Part shown: piece by piece, positions 1-9,841 of the stretch
Numbering within the stretch: position 1 is the stretch's first letter
Layout: each line of letters opens with the position of its first letter
Source: Halomonas elongata
GTDB lineage: Bacteria > Pseudomonadota > Gammaproteobacteria > Pseudomonadales > Halomonadaceae
Length of the DNA stretch: 64,000 nucleotides
Assembly (NCBI RefSeq): GCF_029081005.1
Contig: NZ_JAJQTQ010000015.1
Location: forward strand, 44,658-108,657
Reading direction: 5' to 3'
Translations under genes and position numbers: made by a program
Notes under the pieces: generated by a model
Databases searched by the model: none
Seen by the model: the letters and a program-made list of their open reading frames with translations, nothing else
Told to the model about the DNA's origin: nothing

Positions 1-999
1 CAGGCGATCCTGGATCTTCGGGCCCACATAGAGCGTGGCCTGCAGCGTGGTTTCGCTCTGGGCACCCAGGGTGCGGGTCGGGCCGGCGAAGGCTGCCACG
101 TTGCGATTCTGGGAGTCGGTCGCGGCGTAGAAGAGGTTCTGCTGATCCTGGGGCGGTGCCCAGGCAGACGTGAAGTAGTGCTGGATCATGGCGACCCAGC
201 CCCCCTCGACGTCGCGATTCTCGAACTCGCCGTTGCGGATATCCTCGAAATCGACCTTCAGGTACCGATCTTCCGGCGTGGAAAAGGCGGCGCCGAGGAA
301 GGAACGCATGCCCATCTTCGGACCGCTCGACGGGTCGCTGGTGTTATCGCGCACCAACTGGCCGACGAAACGCGCGGTAACCGGCGTCTCGCTGGGGTTA
401 TCCAGCAGGTAGGCAACCTGAACGGCGTAACTGTCGCGATCGAAGGTGAAGCGCTTGATGACGTCCACGCCATTGACGGTGGCACCAAGATCCACCTGGA
501 CCTGGTCATCGTCTTCGCTCAATCGATATTCGGTCTGTTGGGGAGTAAAGGCGATACGGCCCTGATGCCCCTCCAGCTGGAGTCCCGAGCGGGCTACATA
601 GCTGCGTGTGCCGTTATCGGAAAGCAGCACGAAGGGTTGCTCGGAGTTCTCGGCATACTTGTGCTGAGGCAGGGCGGCATACACGATGTCGCCGCCTTGC
701 GGATCGATACGCACATCGAGCACATCGGTGGAAACCGCTACCAGGTCACGGCTGCTGGACGCCGATTCGTTGCCGGGCATCTCGTTGCCCATGTCAGCGT
801 CGGTGGTGCCGCTGGACGGAACCGACAGGTCGCCGCCGTCAGTGTCTCCGGTATCCTGGGATGGAGCCGATGCATCGCCGGTGATGGCCGGGGCCTCCGG
901 CGCCTGGGCTACCTGGCCATAATCCTGATTCCACTGCACGACGATCAGGTAGGCGAGTATCGCCAGGGGAATCAACAGGAGTAGTCGTTTTACGTCCAT
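1..999 (-). CDS. yidC: Membrane protein insertase YidC (3' part missing)
   Basis: YidC inserts and folds inner-membrane proteins, alone or with SecYEG. The visible 333 residues begin MDVKRLLLLIPLAILAYLIV, the typical N-terminal anchor helix, followed by a low-complexity Asp/Ser/Gly-rich linker and the periplasmic beta-sandwich domain. The conserved five-helix insertase core lies beyond the window edge. The ATG at 997-999 is followed directly by the anchor helix. It is the last visible member of the rpmH-rnpA-yidC block; the usual small yidD gene is not found between rnpA and this start. The truncation is only the window edge, not a mutation. Confidence 0.93.
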   Translation of the reverse strand, partial: MDVKRLLLLIPLAILAYLIVVQWNQDYGQVAQAPEAPAITGDASAPSQDTGDTDGGDLSVPSSGTTDADMGNEMPGNESASSSRDLVAVSTDVLDVRIDPQGGDIVYAALPQHKYAENSEQPFVLLSDNGTRSYVARSGLQLEGHQGRIAFTPQQTEYRLSEDDDQVQVDLGATVNGVDVIKRFTFDRDSYAVQVAYLLDNPSETPVTARFVGQLVRDNTSDPSSGPKMGMRSFLGAAFSTPEDRYLKVDFEDIRNGEFENRDVEGGWVAMIQHYFTSAWAPPQDQQNLFYAATDSQNRNVAAFAGPTRTLGAQSETTLQATLYVGPKIQDRL

Positions 1000-1067
1000 G
1001 AGGGGTCTGCCCGATGGGTGGTGAACATTCCGATGGCGCAGCGTGAGTCGCACACCCGACATACACG

Positions 1068-1088
1068 AAAGCCTGCCGGTGGCAGGCT
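1068..1088 (-). terminator. Hairpin between rnpA and yidC
   Basis: Read on the minus strand, AGCCTGCC-ACC-GGCAGGCT forms a perfect 8-bp stem followed by only a short T run (TTTC). It lies in the 207-bp gap between rnpA and yidC, where yidD would normally be. It may be a weak or partial terminator, or a processing stem that uncouples yidC from rpmH-rnpA. The short T run makes strong termination uncertain. Confidence 0.45.
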
Positions 1089-1206
1089 GGCTTCCGTCAG
1101 CGGAGCGTCCGCTTTCGAAGGGGCGGCGTCAAGCTTCGCGGCGAGAGGCGAGAACAGGCTCATGCGAGCTCCGAAGAATGACAGCGGCGGTACGCCGGAT
1201 CGGCCA

Positions 1207-1593
1207 TCAGCGGTCTGTCGAGGCGCGGCTCGACGTCTTTTGCGCTTCGCGTTCAAGGCGTCGCCACATGCCATGTAGTTGGCGATGGACAACCTCATTG
1301 TCCAGCTCCTGTACGCCTCGCCGGGCGAGCAACACGATGTCCACGGCGGGGAGTCGATGCTGGCGAAGCCGAATGGATTCGCGCGTGATTCGCTTGAGGC
1401 GATTGCGATCAACGGCCCGACGGACGTTCTTCTTGCTGAAGATGAGACCTAGACGAGGGTGACCCAATGCGTTGGGCGAGGCCAGGGCCATCAACCCCTT
1501 GCCGTGAAGCTTGAAAGCTGCCGTATCGAAGACACGTCGATAATCCTCGGCGGTCAGCAGGCGCAGCCGCCGAGGGAAGCCCTGATAGGACAC
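1207..1593 (-). CDS. rnpA: Ribonuclease P protein component
   Basis: RnpA is the basic protein cofactor of RNase P, which cleaves 5' leaders from pre-tRNAs. The 128-aa product starts with GFPRRLRLLTAEDYRRVF, has the LGHPRLGLIFSKKNVRRAV central strand, and carries the family RNR box as DRNRLKRITRESIR. Its length and motifs match enterobacterial RnpA. The start is a GTG, 10 bp after the rpmH stop, so the two genes are transcribed together. The C-terminus is a short Arg/Ser-rich tail. Confidence 0.95.
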   Translation of the reverse strand: MSYQGFPRRLRLLTAEDYRRVFDTAAFKLHGKGLMALASPNALGHPRLGLIFSKKNVRRAVDRNRLKRITRESIRLRQHRLPAVDIVLLARRGVQELDNEVVHRQLHGMWRRLEREAQKTSSRASTDR

Positions 1594-1603
1594 GCGTTTG
1601 CGA

Positions 1604-1738
1604 TCAGGCGCTCAGACGCTTGCGGCCCTTGGCGCGACGACGCGCCAGGACGGCACGACCATTCTTGGTGGCCATGCGAGCGCGGAAGCCATGTGCGCGC
1701 TTGCGCTTGAGAACGCTGGGTTGAAAGGTGCGTTTCAT
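1604..1738 (-). CDS. rpmH: 50S ribosomal protein L34
   Basis: L34 is a very small, extremely basic large-subunit ribosomal protein. Translation of the minus strand gives 44 residues beginning [14 protein letters not shown] and ending [13 protein letters not shown], the invariant L34 pattern. It is the first gene of the rpmH-rnpA operon and is divergent from dnaA, the usual arrangement next to the origin. Upstream there is a sigma-70-like promoter and a 5' leader of about 90 nt with a stable stem-loop. Confidence 0.97.
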   Translation of the reverse strand: MKRTFQPSVLKRKRAHGFRARMATKNGRAVLARRRAKGRKRLSA

Positions 1739-1789
1739 AACTGATTATTCCCACGTGGTTTTTGGAACGGATCGATAACTTCGGAGGCA

Positions 1790-1812
1790 CCCGGTTTCGA
1801 CTGGAAACCGGG
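1790..1812 (-). other. Stem-loop in the rpmH 5' leader
   Basis: CCCGGTTTC-GACTG-GAAACCGGG (written on the plus strand) is a perfect 9-bp stem with a 5-nt loop. It is about 50 nt upstream of the rpmH start and downstream of the predicted promoter, so it should be in the mRNA leader. It has no T tract on either strand and is therefore not an ordinary terminator. A role in L34 mRNA stability or control is only a possibility. Confidence 0.5.
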
Positions 1813-1835
1813 GGAGATTCGGATCAAGACCGGGA

Positions 1836-1864
1836 ATTGTAGTGATTTCATGGCCCCGGCGCAA
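1836..1864 (-). promoter_or_regulatory. Predicted rpmH-rnpA promoter
   Basis: On the minus strand TTGCGC (plus 1859-1864) is separated by 17 bp from TACAAT (plus 1836-1841), a good sigma-70-type match. Transcription would start near 1829 and give a leader of about 90 nt before rpmH. It points away from the oriC/dnaA region. Confidence 0.6.
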
Positions 1865-1974
1865 TTCCTCCTTGCCCGTCGTCATGCCGTGAGCCCGCCG
1901 CACTGGACGTGCTCAATTATCACTAATTACGTATGTAAATTGATGAAGCTGTTATTATAACTGGGGAGCCTTTT

Positions 1975-1983
1975 TGTGGATAA
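1975..1983 (-). promoter_or_regulatory. DnaA box, perfect
   Basis: TTATCCACA on the minus strand. It borders a GC-rich patch and then AT-rich DNA on the minus-strand side, the arrangement expected beside a DNA unwinding element. Confidence 0.85.
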
Positions 1984-1990
1984 CCGAATA

Positions 1991-1999
1991 TTATCCATA
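1991..1999 (+). promoter_or_regulatory. DnaA box, one mismatch
   Basis: TTATCCATA differs from the consensus TTATCCACA at one position. It lies 7 bp from the perfect box at 1975-1983 in the opposite orientation, giving a closely paired box set. Confidence 0.6.
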
Positions 2000-2154
2000 A
2001 AAATCATGTTGTTATTTTGTTCTTTTTGATGTGGACATCCTTGGGGGTGATGGTGTACCCATGGTGGGTATCCGGTGCATGGAAACGGAGGCTGTCCACA
2101 GCGCCGACCGGTCCCCATCTCGCTCCCGGCCATATCCCGGTCTTCGGGACAGGG

Positions 2155-2163
2155 TTTTCCACA
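2155..2163 (+). promoter_or_regulatory. DnaA box, one mismatch
   Basis: TTTTCCACA matches the DnaA box consensus at eight of nine positions and lies between the AT-rich segment and the dnaA promoter. Confidence 0.55.
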
Positions 2164-2186
2164 AAGTTCATCGGAATGCCGCTTCA

Positions 2187-2195
2187 TGTGGATAA
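2187..2195 (-). promoter_or_regulatory. DnaA box overlapping the dnaA promoter
   Basis: A perfect TTATCCACA on the minus strand sits where the -35 region of the predicted dnaA promoter should be (the -10 TACAAT is at 2212-2217). Binding of DnaA here would be expected to repress its own transcription, a known mode of dnaA autoregulation. Confidence 0.75.
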
Positions 2196-2211
2196 CCCGA
2201 GGGCTGGACGA

Positions 2212-2217
2212 TACAAT
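2212..2217 (+). promoter_or_regulatory. Predicted -10 element of dnaA
   Basis: TACAAT lies 36 bp before the dnaA GTG. No good -35 hexamer is visible 17 bp upstream; that position is filled by a DnaA box. The promoter may therefore be weak or activator-independent but DnaA-repressible. Confidence 0.5.
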
Positions 2218-2253
2218 GTGCGGTCGTTCTTGAATCTTTGATGGTGAGGTTGC

Positions 2254-3717
2254 GTGTCGCTCGCTCTCTGGCAACAGTGTCTGGCTACCCTGCAGGATGA
2301 ATTGAGCTCTCAGCAGTTCAACACCTGGATTCGCCCATTGCAGGCGGAAGAGGAGGGGGAGTCCAACCAGTTGCGCCTGTTGGCTCCCAACCGGTTCGTG
2401 CGCGATTGGGTCAGTGACAAGTATGCCAAGCGCATCAGCGAGCTGATGCGCGAGCTGGCCCCGGCCAAGCCACCCAAGGTGGTGCTGGCCGTGGGCAGTC
2501 GTCGGGCGGCACCCGCCCCCCAGCCGCGTGAACTCGGTGATCCGGTATCCGCGGCGCCTCGATCGCCTGCCGTGCATACCCCTCCACGAGGCGATGTGGC
2601 GGACGAATCCGAAATCGATCGGTTGCGAGAAGAAGGGGAGGCGCCGCGTCGCCCCTCGGGCGAACGGCAGGTACAGGTCGAGGGCAGCCTCAAGCATAAC
2701 AGCGGGCTGAACCAGAATTTCACCTTCGAAACCTTCGTCGAGGGCAAGTCCAACCAATTGGCCCGGGCCGCTTCGCGACAGGTCTCGGAGAACCCCGGCG
2801 GCGCTTATAATCCGTTGTTTCTCTATGGCGGGGTCGGCCTGGGCAAGACCCACCTGATGCATGCCGTCGGTAACGCCCTGGACGTACGCCGCGAGAATGC
2901 CCGGGTGGTGTATCTGCATTCCGAGCGCTTCGTCGCCGACATGGTCAAGGCGTTGCAGCTCAATGCCATCAACGACTTCAAGCGCTTCTATCGCAGTGTC
3001 GATGCCTTGCTGATCGACGATATCCAGTTCTTCGCCGGCAAGGAGCGTTCCCAGGAAGAGTTCTTCCATACCTTCAACGCCTTGCTTGAAGGTGGCCAAC
3101 AGATGATCCTCACCTCGGATCGCTACCCCAAGGAAATCAGTGGGGTAGAGGAGCGTCTCAAGTCGCGCTTCGGTTGGGGGCTGACGGTGGCGATCGAGCC
3201 TCCGGAGCTCGAGACCCGGGTGGCTATCCTCATGAAGAAGGCCGATCAGGCCAAGGTCAATCTGCCGCACGATGCCGCCTTCTTCATCGCCCAGAAGATC
3301 CGCTCCAACGTGCGTGAACTCGAGGGGGCCTTGAAGAAGGTCATCGCCGATTCCCACTTCATGGGCAAGACGATCACCCAGGACTTCATCCGCGAGTCGC
3401 TCAAGGATCTGCTGGCCTTGCAGGACAAGCAGGTCGGCGTGGACAACATCCAGCGTACGGTCGCCGAGTACTATAAGATCAAGCTGGCGGATCTCTTGTC
3501 GAAGCGCCGTTCGCGTTCCGTGGCGCGACCTCGCCAGGTTGCCATGGCGCTGGCCAAGGAACTGACCAACCATAGTCTCCCCGAAATCGGCGATGCGTTT
3601 GGAGGTCGAGACCACACCACGGTGTTGCATGCGTGCCGCAAGGTGCAGGCCCTTCAGGATGAAAACGCGGATATTCGCGAGGATTACAAGAACCTGCTAC
3701 GTCTATTGACGAGCTGA
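2254..3717 (+). CDS. dnaA: Chromosomal replication initiator DnaA
   Basis: DnaA binds DnaA boxes at oriC and, in its ATP form, opens the duplex and loads DnaB. The 487-aa protein shows domain I at about 1-80 ([13 protein letters not shown]), a Pro/Arg/Glu-rich linker at about 82-150, the AAA+ domain with Walker [10 protein letters not shown] near 192-200 and Walker [10 protein letters not shown], and the C-terminal helix-turn-helix with the signature [19 protein letters not shown] start is chosen because a GAGG Shine-Dalgarno lies just upstream and the N-terminus aligns with other DnaA proteins. It is followed after 74 bp by dnaN. Confidence 0.98.
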   Translation: MSLALWQQCLATLQDELSSQQFNTWIRPLQAEEEGESNQLRLLAPNRFVRDWVSDKYAKRISELMRELAPAKPPKVVLAVGSRRAAPAPQPRELGDPVSAAPRSPAVHTPPRGDVADESEIDRLREEGEAPRRPSGERQVQVEGSLKHNSGLNQNFTFETFVEGKSNQLARAASRQVSENPGGAYNPLFLYGGVGLGKTHLMHAVGNALDVRRENARVVYLHSERFVADMVKALQLNAINDFKRFYRSVDALLIDDIQFFAGKERSQEEFFHTFNALLEGGQQMILTSDRYPKEISGVEERLKSRFGWGLTVAIEPPELETRVAILMKKADQAKVNLPHDAAFFIAQKIRSNVRELEGALKKVIADSHFMGKTITQDFIRESLKDLLALQDKQVGVDNIQRTVAEYYKIKLADLLSKRRSRSVARPRQVAMALAKELTNHSLPEIGDAFGGRDHTTVLHACRKVQALQDENADIREDYKNLLRLLTS

Positions 3718-3791
3718 GTTTGCCATATGACTCGATCGACCGGTCGGCTCGCCGGCCTCACAACCCCTCCAGGACAAGAAGTGGAGTCGAC

Positions 3792-4895
3792 ATGAAATTT
3801 TCCATTTCCCGAGAAGCGCTGTTGCGCCCGCTGACTCTGGTCGCCGGCGTGGTGGAGCGGCGTCAGACCCTGCCGGTGCTGTCGAACGTCTTGATCCAGG
3901 TCGAACAGGATCAAGTGTCGTTGACCGGCACCGATCTGGAAGTCGAGCTGATCGGTCGCACCGTGGCCAGCCAGGTGGATGAGGCGGGTTCTGCCACCGT
4001 GCCGGCGCGCAAGCTGATGGATATCTGCAAGTCACTGCCGGACCAGGCCGAGATTCAAATCGGTCTGGAGGAAAATCGGGCGGTGCTGCGCAGCGGACGG
4101 TCCCGCTTCACGCTGTCGACCCTGCCGGTGGCGGAGTTCCCCAATATCGAGGATGGCCAGAGCAGCGTCGAGTTGAGCTTGCCGCGAGGCACGTTGAAGC
4201 GCCTTATCGATGCGACATCCTTTGCCATGGCGCAGCAGGATGTTCGCTATTATCTCAATGGCATGCTGCTGGAGTTCGGCACCAATCTGGTACGGACCGT
4301 GGCCACCGATGGCCATCGGCTGGCGGTGGCGTCGCGTTCTGCCGAGATCCAGGTCGAACCTGCTCAGAAGCTGATCGTGCCGCGCAAGGGGATCATGGAG
4401 CTGGTTCGTCTGCTTGATGACGGTGATGATCCCGTTAGCCTGACACTGGGTTCGACGCATATTCGTGCCCACACGGGGGATTTCACCTTTACGTCCAAGT
4501 TGGTGGACGGCAAGTTCCCCGACTACGAGCGCGTGGTGCCAAAGGGCGGGGACAAGGTTCTCATCGCCGAGCGAACAGAGCTGCGCCAGGTGCTGTCGCG
4601 CACCGCGATCCTGTCCAATGAGAAATATCGCGGCGTGCGCCTCAACCTGGAGGAAGGCAACTTGCGCGTCATGGCCAACAACCCCGAGCAGGAGGAGGCC
4701 GAGGAGAATGTCGGCGTCGAATACGCCGGGCCGGCCATGGAGATCGGCTTCAATGTCGGTTATCTGGTCGATGTTCTCGGTGTGCTGGACGAGGATCGCG
4801 TGCAACTGACCCTGGCGGATCCCAACAGCAGTGCCTTGCTCGAGGAGCCAGGCGGTGGCGATGCGCTTTATGTCGTCATGCCGATGCGCCTTTGA
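3792..4895 (+). CDS. dnaN: DNA polymerase III sliding clamp (beta)
   Basis: The beta clamp encircles DNA and tethers polymerase III and repair partners. The ATG at 3792 gives MKFSISREALLRPL and 367 residues, the standard size; an upstream in-frame extension is rejected because it is unlike any clamp N-terminus and a GGAG ribosome site precedes this ATG. Three repeated clamp domains are expected. The typical C-terminal end YVVMPMRL is intact; it forms part of the partner-binding pocket. It is in the dnaA-dnaN-recF-gyrB cluster, 69 bp before recF. Confidence 0.97.
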   Translation: MKFSISREALLRPLTLVAGVVERRQTLPVLSNVLIQVEQDQVSLTGTDLEVELIGRTVASQVDEAGSATVPARKLMDICKSLPDQAEIQIGLEENRAVLRSGRSRFTLSTLPVAEFPNIEDGQSSVELSLPRGTLKRLIDATSFAMAQQDVRYYLNGMLLEFGTNLVRTVATDGHRLAVASRSAEIQVEPAQKLIVPRKGIMELVRLLDDGDDPVSLTLGSTHIRAHTGDFTFTSKLVDGKFPDYERVVPKGGDKVLIAERTELRQVLSRTAILSNEKYRGVRLNLEEGNLRVMANNPEQEEAEENVGVEYAGPAMEIGFNVGYLVDVLGVLDEDRVQLTLADPNSSALLEEPGGGDALYVVMPMRL

Positions 4896-4964
4896 GACGA
4901 CCCTCGACTTCCCGTGCCGATGGCCCTCTTCCAGCAGGCATCGGCAATAGGACCCTTTCTCTCG

Positions 4965-6080
4965 ATGCCTCTCGATCGCCTCGCTTTTCAGGGCCTGCGT
5001 AACCTCCAGGCCCTGGAGCTGTCCCCAGGCCCTCGAATCAATCTCTTCATCGGTGACAACGGCACCGGCAAGACCAGCTTGCTGGAGGGGATTCATGTTC
5101 TGGGCATGGGGCGCTCCTTCCGCACGAGACAGTTGCGTCATGCCATCGCCCATGAGGAGGATGGCGTGACCCTGCATGGCCGCCTGTCGGGTGAGCCACC
5201 CTTGCCGATAGGGGTGCGCCGCCGCCGGGACAGTGATGAACTGGAAATGCGCCTGGCAGGGGAAAGGGTGAGCCGAGTGTCGCAGCTGGTGGAAACCCTG
5301 CCGTTGCAGCTCATCAACCCCGATGCCTTTCGCCTTCTTGAGGGCTCCCCGGCGGGACGCCGCGAGTTTCTCGACTGGGGAGTGTTTCACGTGAAACATG
5401 ATTTTCTCGATGCCTGGAAGCGTTTCCGAAGGGCGTTGAAGCATCGGAATGCTCTCCTCAGGCATGGTAGAATGACGGATGCGTCAATGGGCGCCTGGGA
5501 GCGGGAACTGGCGCATTGGGGCACTCGGCTGGATGAATGGCGTCGAGCCTGGATCGATGCGTTTCTACCTGTCTTCCAGGAGACCCTGGAAGGGCTGATC
5601 TCCTTGCCCGAACTCCAGTTGCGTTATGCCCGGGGGTGGGATCGCAAGCGACAGCTTGCCGATGTGCTCGAGCAAAGCAGGGAAACCGATCAACAGATGG
5701 GATTTACCCAGCAGGGCCCGCAGCGAGCTGACCTCGGGATCCGTCTGGGGCGTCGGCCGGCGATCGAGACCCTGTCGAGAGGCCAGCAGAAGCTGGTGGT
5801 CAGTGCGTTGAAGCTGGCACAAGGTCGGTTGCTGGAGCGCCTTACCGGCCGCTCTTGCGTCTATCTGATCGATGATCTGCCGGCCGAGCTGGATGGCGAC
5901 CGCCGGCGTGTCTTCTGCGAGTGGTTGGCGCACATGCACTGTCAGGCGTTTATTACCAGTGTCGATCCGAATGCCTTGACTGATTCGTGGAATGTGGACA
6001 CACCGGTGTCGATGTTTCACGTGAAACATACCGAGGCGGGGCAGGGGCAGCTGCTGCCAATGGACAGACAGACTTCATGA
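4965..6080 (+). CDS. recF: DNA replication/repair protein RecF
   Basis: RecF is an SMC-like ATPase that helps RecOR load RecA at gaps. The ATG at 4965 gives MPLDRLAFQGLRNLQ and 371 residues; Walker A is GDNGTGKTSLLEGI, and the C-terminal Walker B-like segment is CVYLIDDLPAELDGDRRR. Two perfect parS palindromes are embedded in the gene and are read in the same phase, giving VFHVKH at residues 140-145 and MFHVKH at 350-355. The stop codon is 11 bp before the gyrB start, so the two are probably co-transcribed. Confidence 0.95.
   Translation: MPLDRLAFQGLRNLQALELSPGPRINLFIGDNGTGKTSLLEGIHVLGMGRSFRTRQLRHAIAHEEDGVTLHGRLSGEPPLPIGVRRRRDSDELEMRLAGERVSRVSQLVETLPLQLINPDAFRLLEGSPAGRREFLDWGVFHVKHDFLDAWKRFRRALKHRNALLRHGRMTDASMGAWERELAHWGTRLDEWRRAWIDAFLPVFQETLEGLISLPELQLRYARGWDRKRQLADVLEQSRETDQQMGFTQQGPQRADLGIRLGRRPAIETLSRGQQKLVVSALKLAQGRLLERLTGRSCVYLIDDLPAELDGDRRRVFCEWLAHMHCQAFITSVDPNALTDSWNVDTPVSMFHVKHTEAGQGQLLPMDRQTS
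5383..5398. promoter_or_regulatory. parS: parS site 1 (inside recF)
   Basis: The 16-bp palindrome TGTTTCACGTGAAACA is the consensus ParB-binding site. It is within recF and is translated as part of VFHVKH. ParB loads here and spreads, helping move the origin region and recruit condensin. Confidence 0.93.
6013..6028. promoter_or_regulatory. parS: parS site 2 (inside recF)
   Basis: A second perfect copy of the 16-bp ParB site near the 3' end of recF, in the same codon phase as site 1 (MFHVKH). It is 630 bp from site 1. Confidence 0.93.
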
Positions 6081-6088
6081 TGGAGTAG

Positions 6089-8512
<2,424 letters not shown>

Positions 8513-8532
8513 TCGGTTGCACAGACCGGAGA

Positions 8533-8548
8533 TGTTTCACGTGAAACA
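8533..8548. promoter_or_regulatory. parS: parS site 3 (after gyrB)
   Basis: A perfect 16-bp parS about 20 bp after the gyrB stop. Flanking bases extend the symmetry to 30 bp (8526-8555), so the site can also fold as a long hairpin in the gyrB transcript. Confidence 0.93.
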
Positions 8549-8569
8549 TCTCCGGTGAGGTCGTGAGGC

Positions 8570-8604
8570 AAGGGGCCGCATCGAATTGGCGATGCGGCCC
8601 CTTT
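8570..8604 (+). terminator. Intrinsic terminator of gyrB
   Basis: GGGGCCGCATCG (8572-8583) pairs perfectly with CGATGCGGCCCC (8590-8601), a 12-bp GC-rich stem with a 6-nt loop, preceded by AA and followed by TTT. It ends the dnaA-dnaN-recF-gyrB transcription unit. Confidence 0.85.
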
Positions 8605-9016
8605 AGTAACCCGGCAAGCTTTTATGTCGGGTTAATCGCGGCACAGGGAAGTGTCGCCGCCGGCCGTCAGGCCGGCGCGAGCCCGCGCCACACCCCAGAG
8701 GATCCACGCATCTGCGCCAGCGTGGTGCGGACGACGATCAAATAGCTCAGGACGATCCATTTGATTGCCAGGTTAATAGTTACGCGCCAGGCACGCTACT
8801 GAGGACAGCGGGCACGACAGAGGCGTTTTCGGCGAAGTGCACGGGTGACCTTACATCACCTGGACATGCTATCGAGGACGTGCATACGACCGACACGACA
8901 AGGCAGGATGGGTTAATCACTCTTCAAGAGATTGTATGAGAGGCCATGCATAATGGGAGTCTTTCTCGCACCCTGTCGAGTACCTTGTCGCTCGAAGCCC
9001 AGCATCGTCAGTACGA
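8605..9016. other. Non-coding stretch between gyrB and gmhB
   Basis: About 400 bp without a convincing gene on either strand. It contains a TAACCCG/CGGGTTA hairpin (8607-8635), a GCCGGC-rich palindrome near 8658-8676, and three GGTTAAT words (near 8630, 8771 and 8910). It may be a decayed gene or a non-coding RNA region; I recognise nothing specific. Confidence 0.4.
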
Positions 9017-9032
9017 TGTTTCACGTGAAACA
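9017..9032. promoter_or_regulatory. parS: parS site 4 (gmhB 3' side)
   Basis: Perfect 16-bp parS, with symmetry extending to 24 bp (9013-9036). It lies just downstream of the gmhB stop. Confidence 0.93.
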
Positions 9033-9069
9033 TCGTGATTGAGTGACGAGGGAGGGGGAGGTCGCTCTC

Positions 9070-9630
9070 TCAAACCGAAGAATCGTCGAGCAACCAATTG
9101 GTAAAGCCAGCCAGGTCCCGGAAGATGGTTACGTTCGATGACGTGAGTTCGGGGTGTTTGTCCAGTGTGCGTTGCCCCTTGCCTGTCAGTACAAGGGCCC
9201 GTCGACAGCCCGCTGCTTCGCCCGCCTGGATGTCTCTCAGACTGTCGCCGACCATCCAGCTTCCCTTGAGAGAAGGAAGGCTCAAGGCCTGACGAATTTC
9301 GTGAAGCATTCCCGGTAGAGGCTTGCGGCAATGACAGCCATCGTTCGGGCCATGTGGGCAGTAAGCGATATAATCCAGCTCACCACCAGCGGCATGCACC
9401 AGTGACTGCATGTGACGGTGCATATCGGAAAGCACAGCTTCGTTATAATAGCCGCGTGCGATGCCGGACTGGTTGGTGGCGATGGCAACCCGCCAGCCTG
9501 CATGGTGGAGCCTCGCTATTGCCTCGATGGCACTGGGGTAGGGAATCCACTCATCGAGCGATTTGATGTAATCATCGGAGTCCTGGTTGATGACGCCATC
9601 CCGATCGAGAATGACAAGTCTGGTGGTCAT
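9070..9630 (-). CDS. gmhB: D-glycero-beta-D-manno-heptose-1,7-bisphosphate 7-phosphatase
   Basis: GmhB removes the C7 phosphate from heptose bisphosphate between the two HldE steps of ADP-heptose synthesis for LPS core. The 186-aa HAD-family protein has the nucleophile motif LDRDGVINQDSDDYI at the N-terminus, the ATNQSGIARGYY segment, a cysteine/histidine zinc loop (CPHGPNDGCHCRKP) and motif WMVGDSLRDIQAG. It functions with hldD, hldE and waaF further along. In many relatives it directly follows glyS; here an accessory stretch of about 3.8 kb separates them. Confidence 0.94.
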   Translation of the reverse strand: MTTRLVILDRDGVINQDSDDYIKSLDEWIPYPSAIEAIARLHHAGWRVAIATNQSGIARGYYNEAVLSDMHRHMQSLVHAAGGELDYIAYCPHGPNDGCHCRKPLPGMLHEIRQALSLPSLKGSWMVGDSLRDIQAGEAAGCRRALVLTGKGQRTLDKHPELTSSNVTIFRDLAGFTNWLLDDSSV

Positions 9631-9727
9631 GGCACAGTTCCGTAGTGGCTATAAGGGCAGAGGAAAGCAATGGAGGTTCGAGGATCCGACCGCGGAATTC
9701 TACAGACAACCCTGGAAACAGGACACT

Positions 9728-9841
9728 CCTCTGACACTCTCCGTCCGCCGCGCTTCGCGCTTAGGTCGAGGGTTCCAAGGTCACCCCGAGAACCTTCCTG
9801 CTTCGACACGCCTTCACTGGGCCGTGGCTAGGCCACGGCCC
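9728..9841 (-). ncRNA. Candidate TnpB-associated omega RNA / right end
   Basis: TnpB nucleases use an RNA made from the 3' end of tnpB and the element's right end. Here a 10-bp perfect stem straddles the tnpB stop codon (the stop lies at the stem/loop junction) and a second hairpin follows about 60 nt later. The RNA and its boundary, after which the guide would begin, are inferred from position only. Confidence 0.35.

Larger units (their letters stand above)
1916..2200. other. oriC: Probable chromosomal replication origin (oriC)
   Basis: The non-coding gap between rpmH and dnaA holds two perfect DnaA boxes (1975-1983 and 2187-2195, both TTATCCACA on the minus strand), two one-mismatch boxes (TTATCCATA 1991-1999; TTTTCCACA 2155-2163) and weaker matches at 2030-2038 and 2092-2100. 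AT-rich stretches at 1916-1960 and 1990-2030 stand out in a GC-rich background and could be the unwinding element. Pseudomonas places its origin in the same gap. The assignment is inferred from boxes and context; exact limits are not determined. Confidence 0.8.

Noticed and set aside
8605..9016. Decayed acyltransferase gene between gyrB and gmhB
   Set aside because: No frame shows the HX4D motif or other acyltransferase segments; the claim could not be supported.
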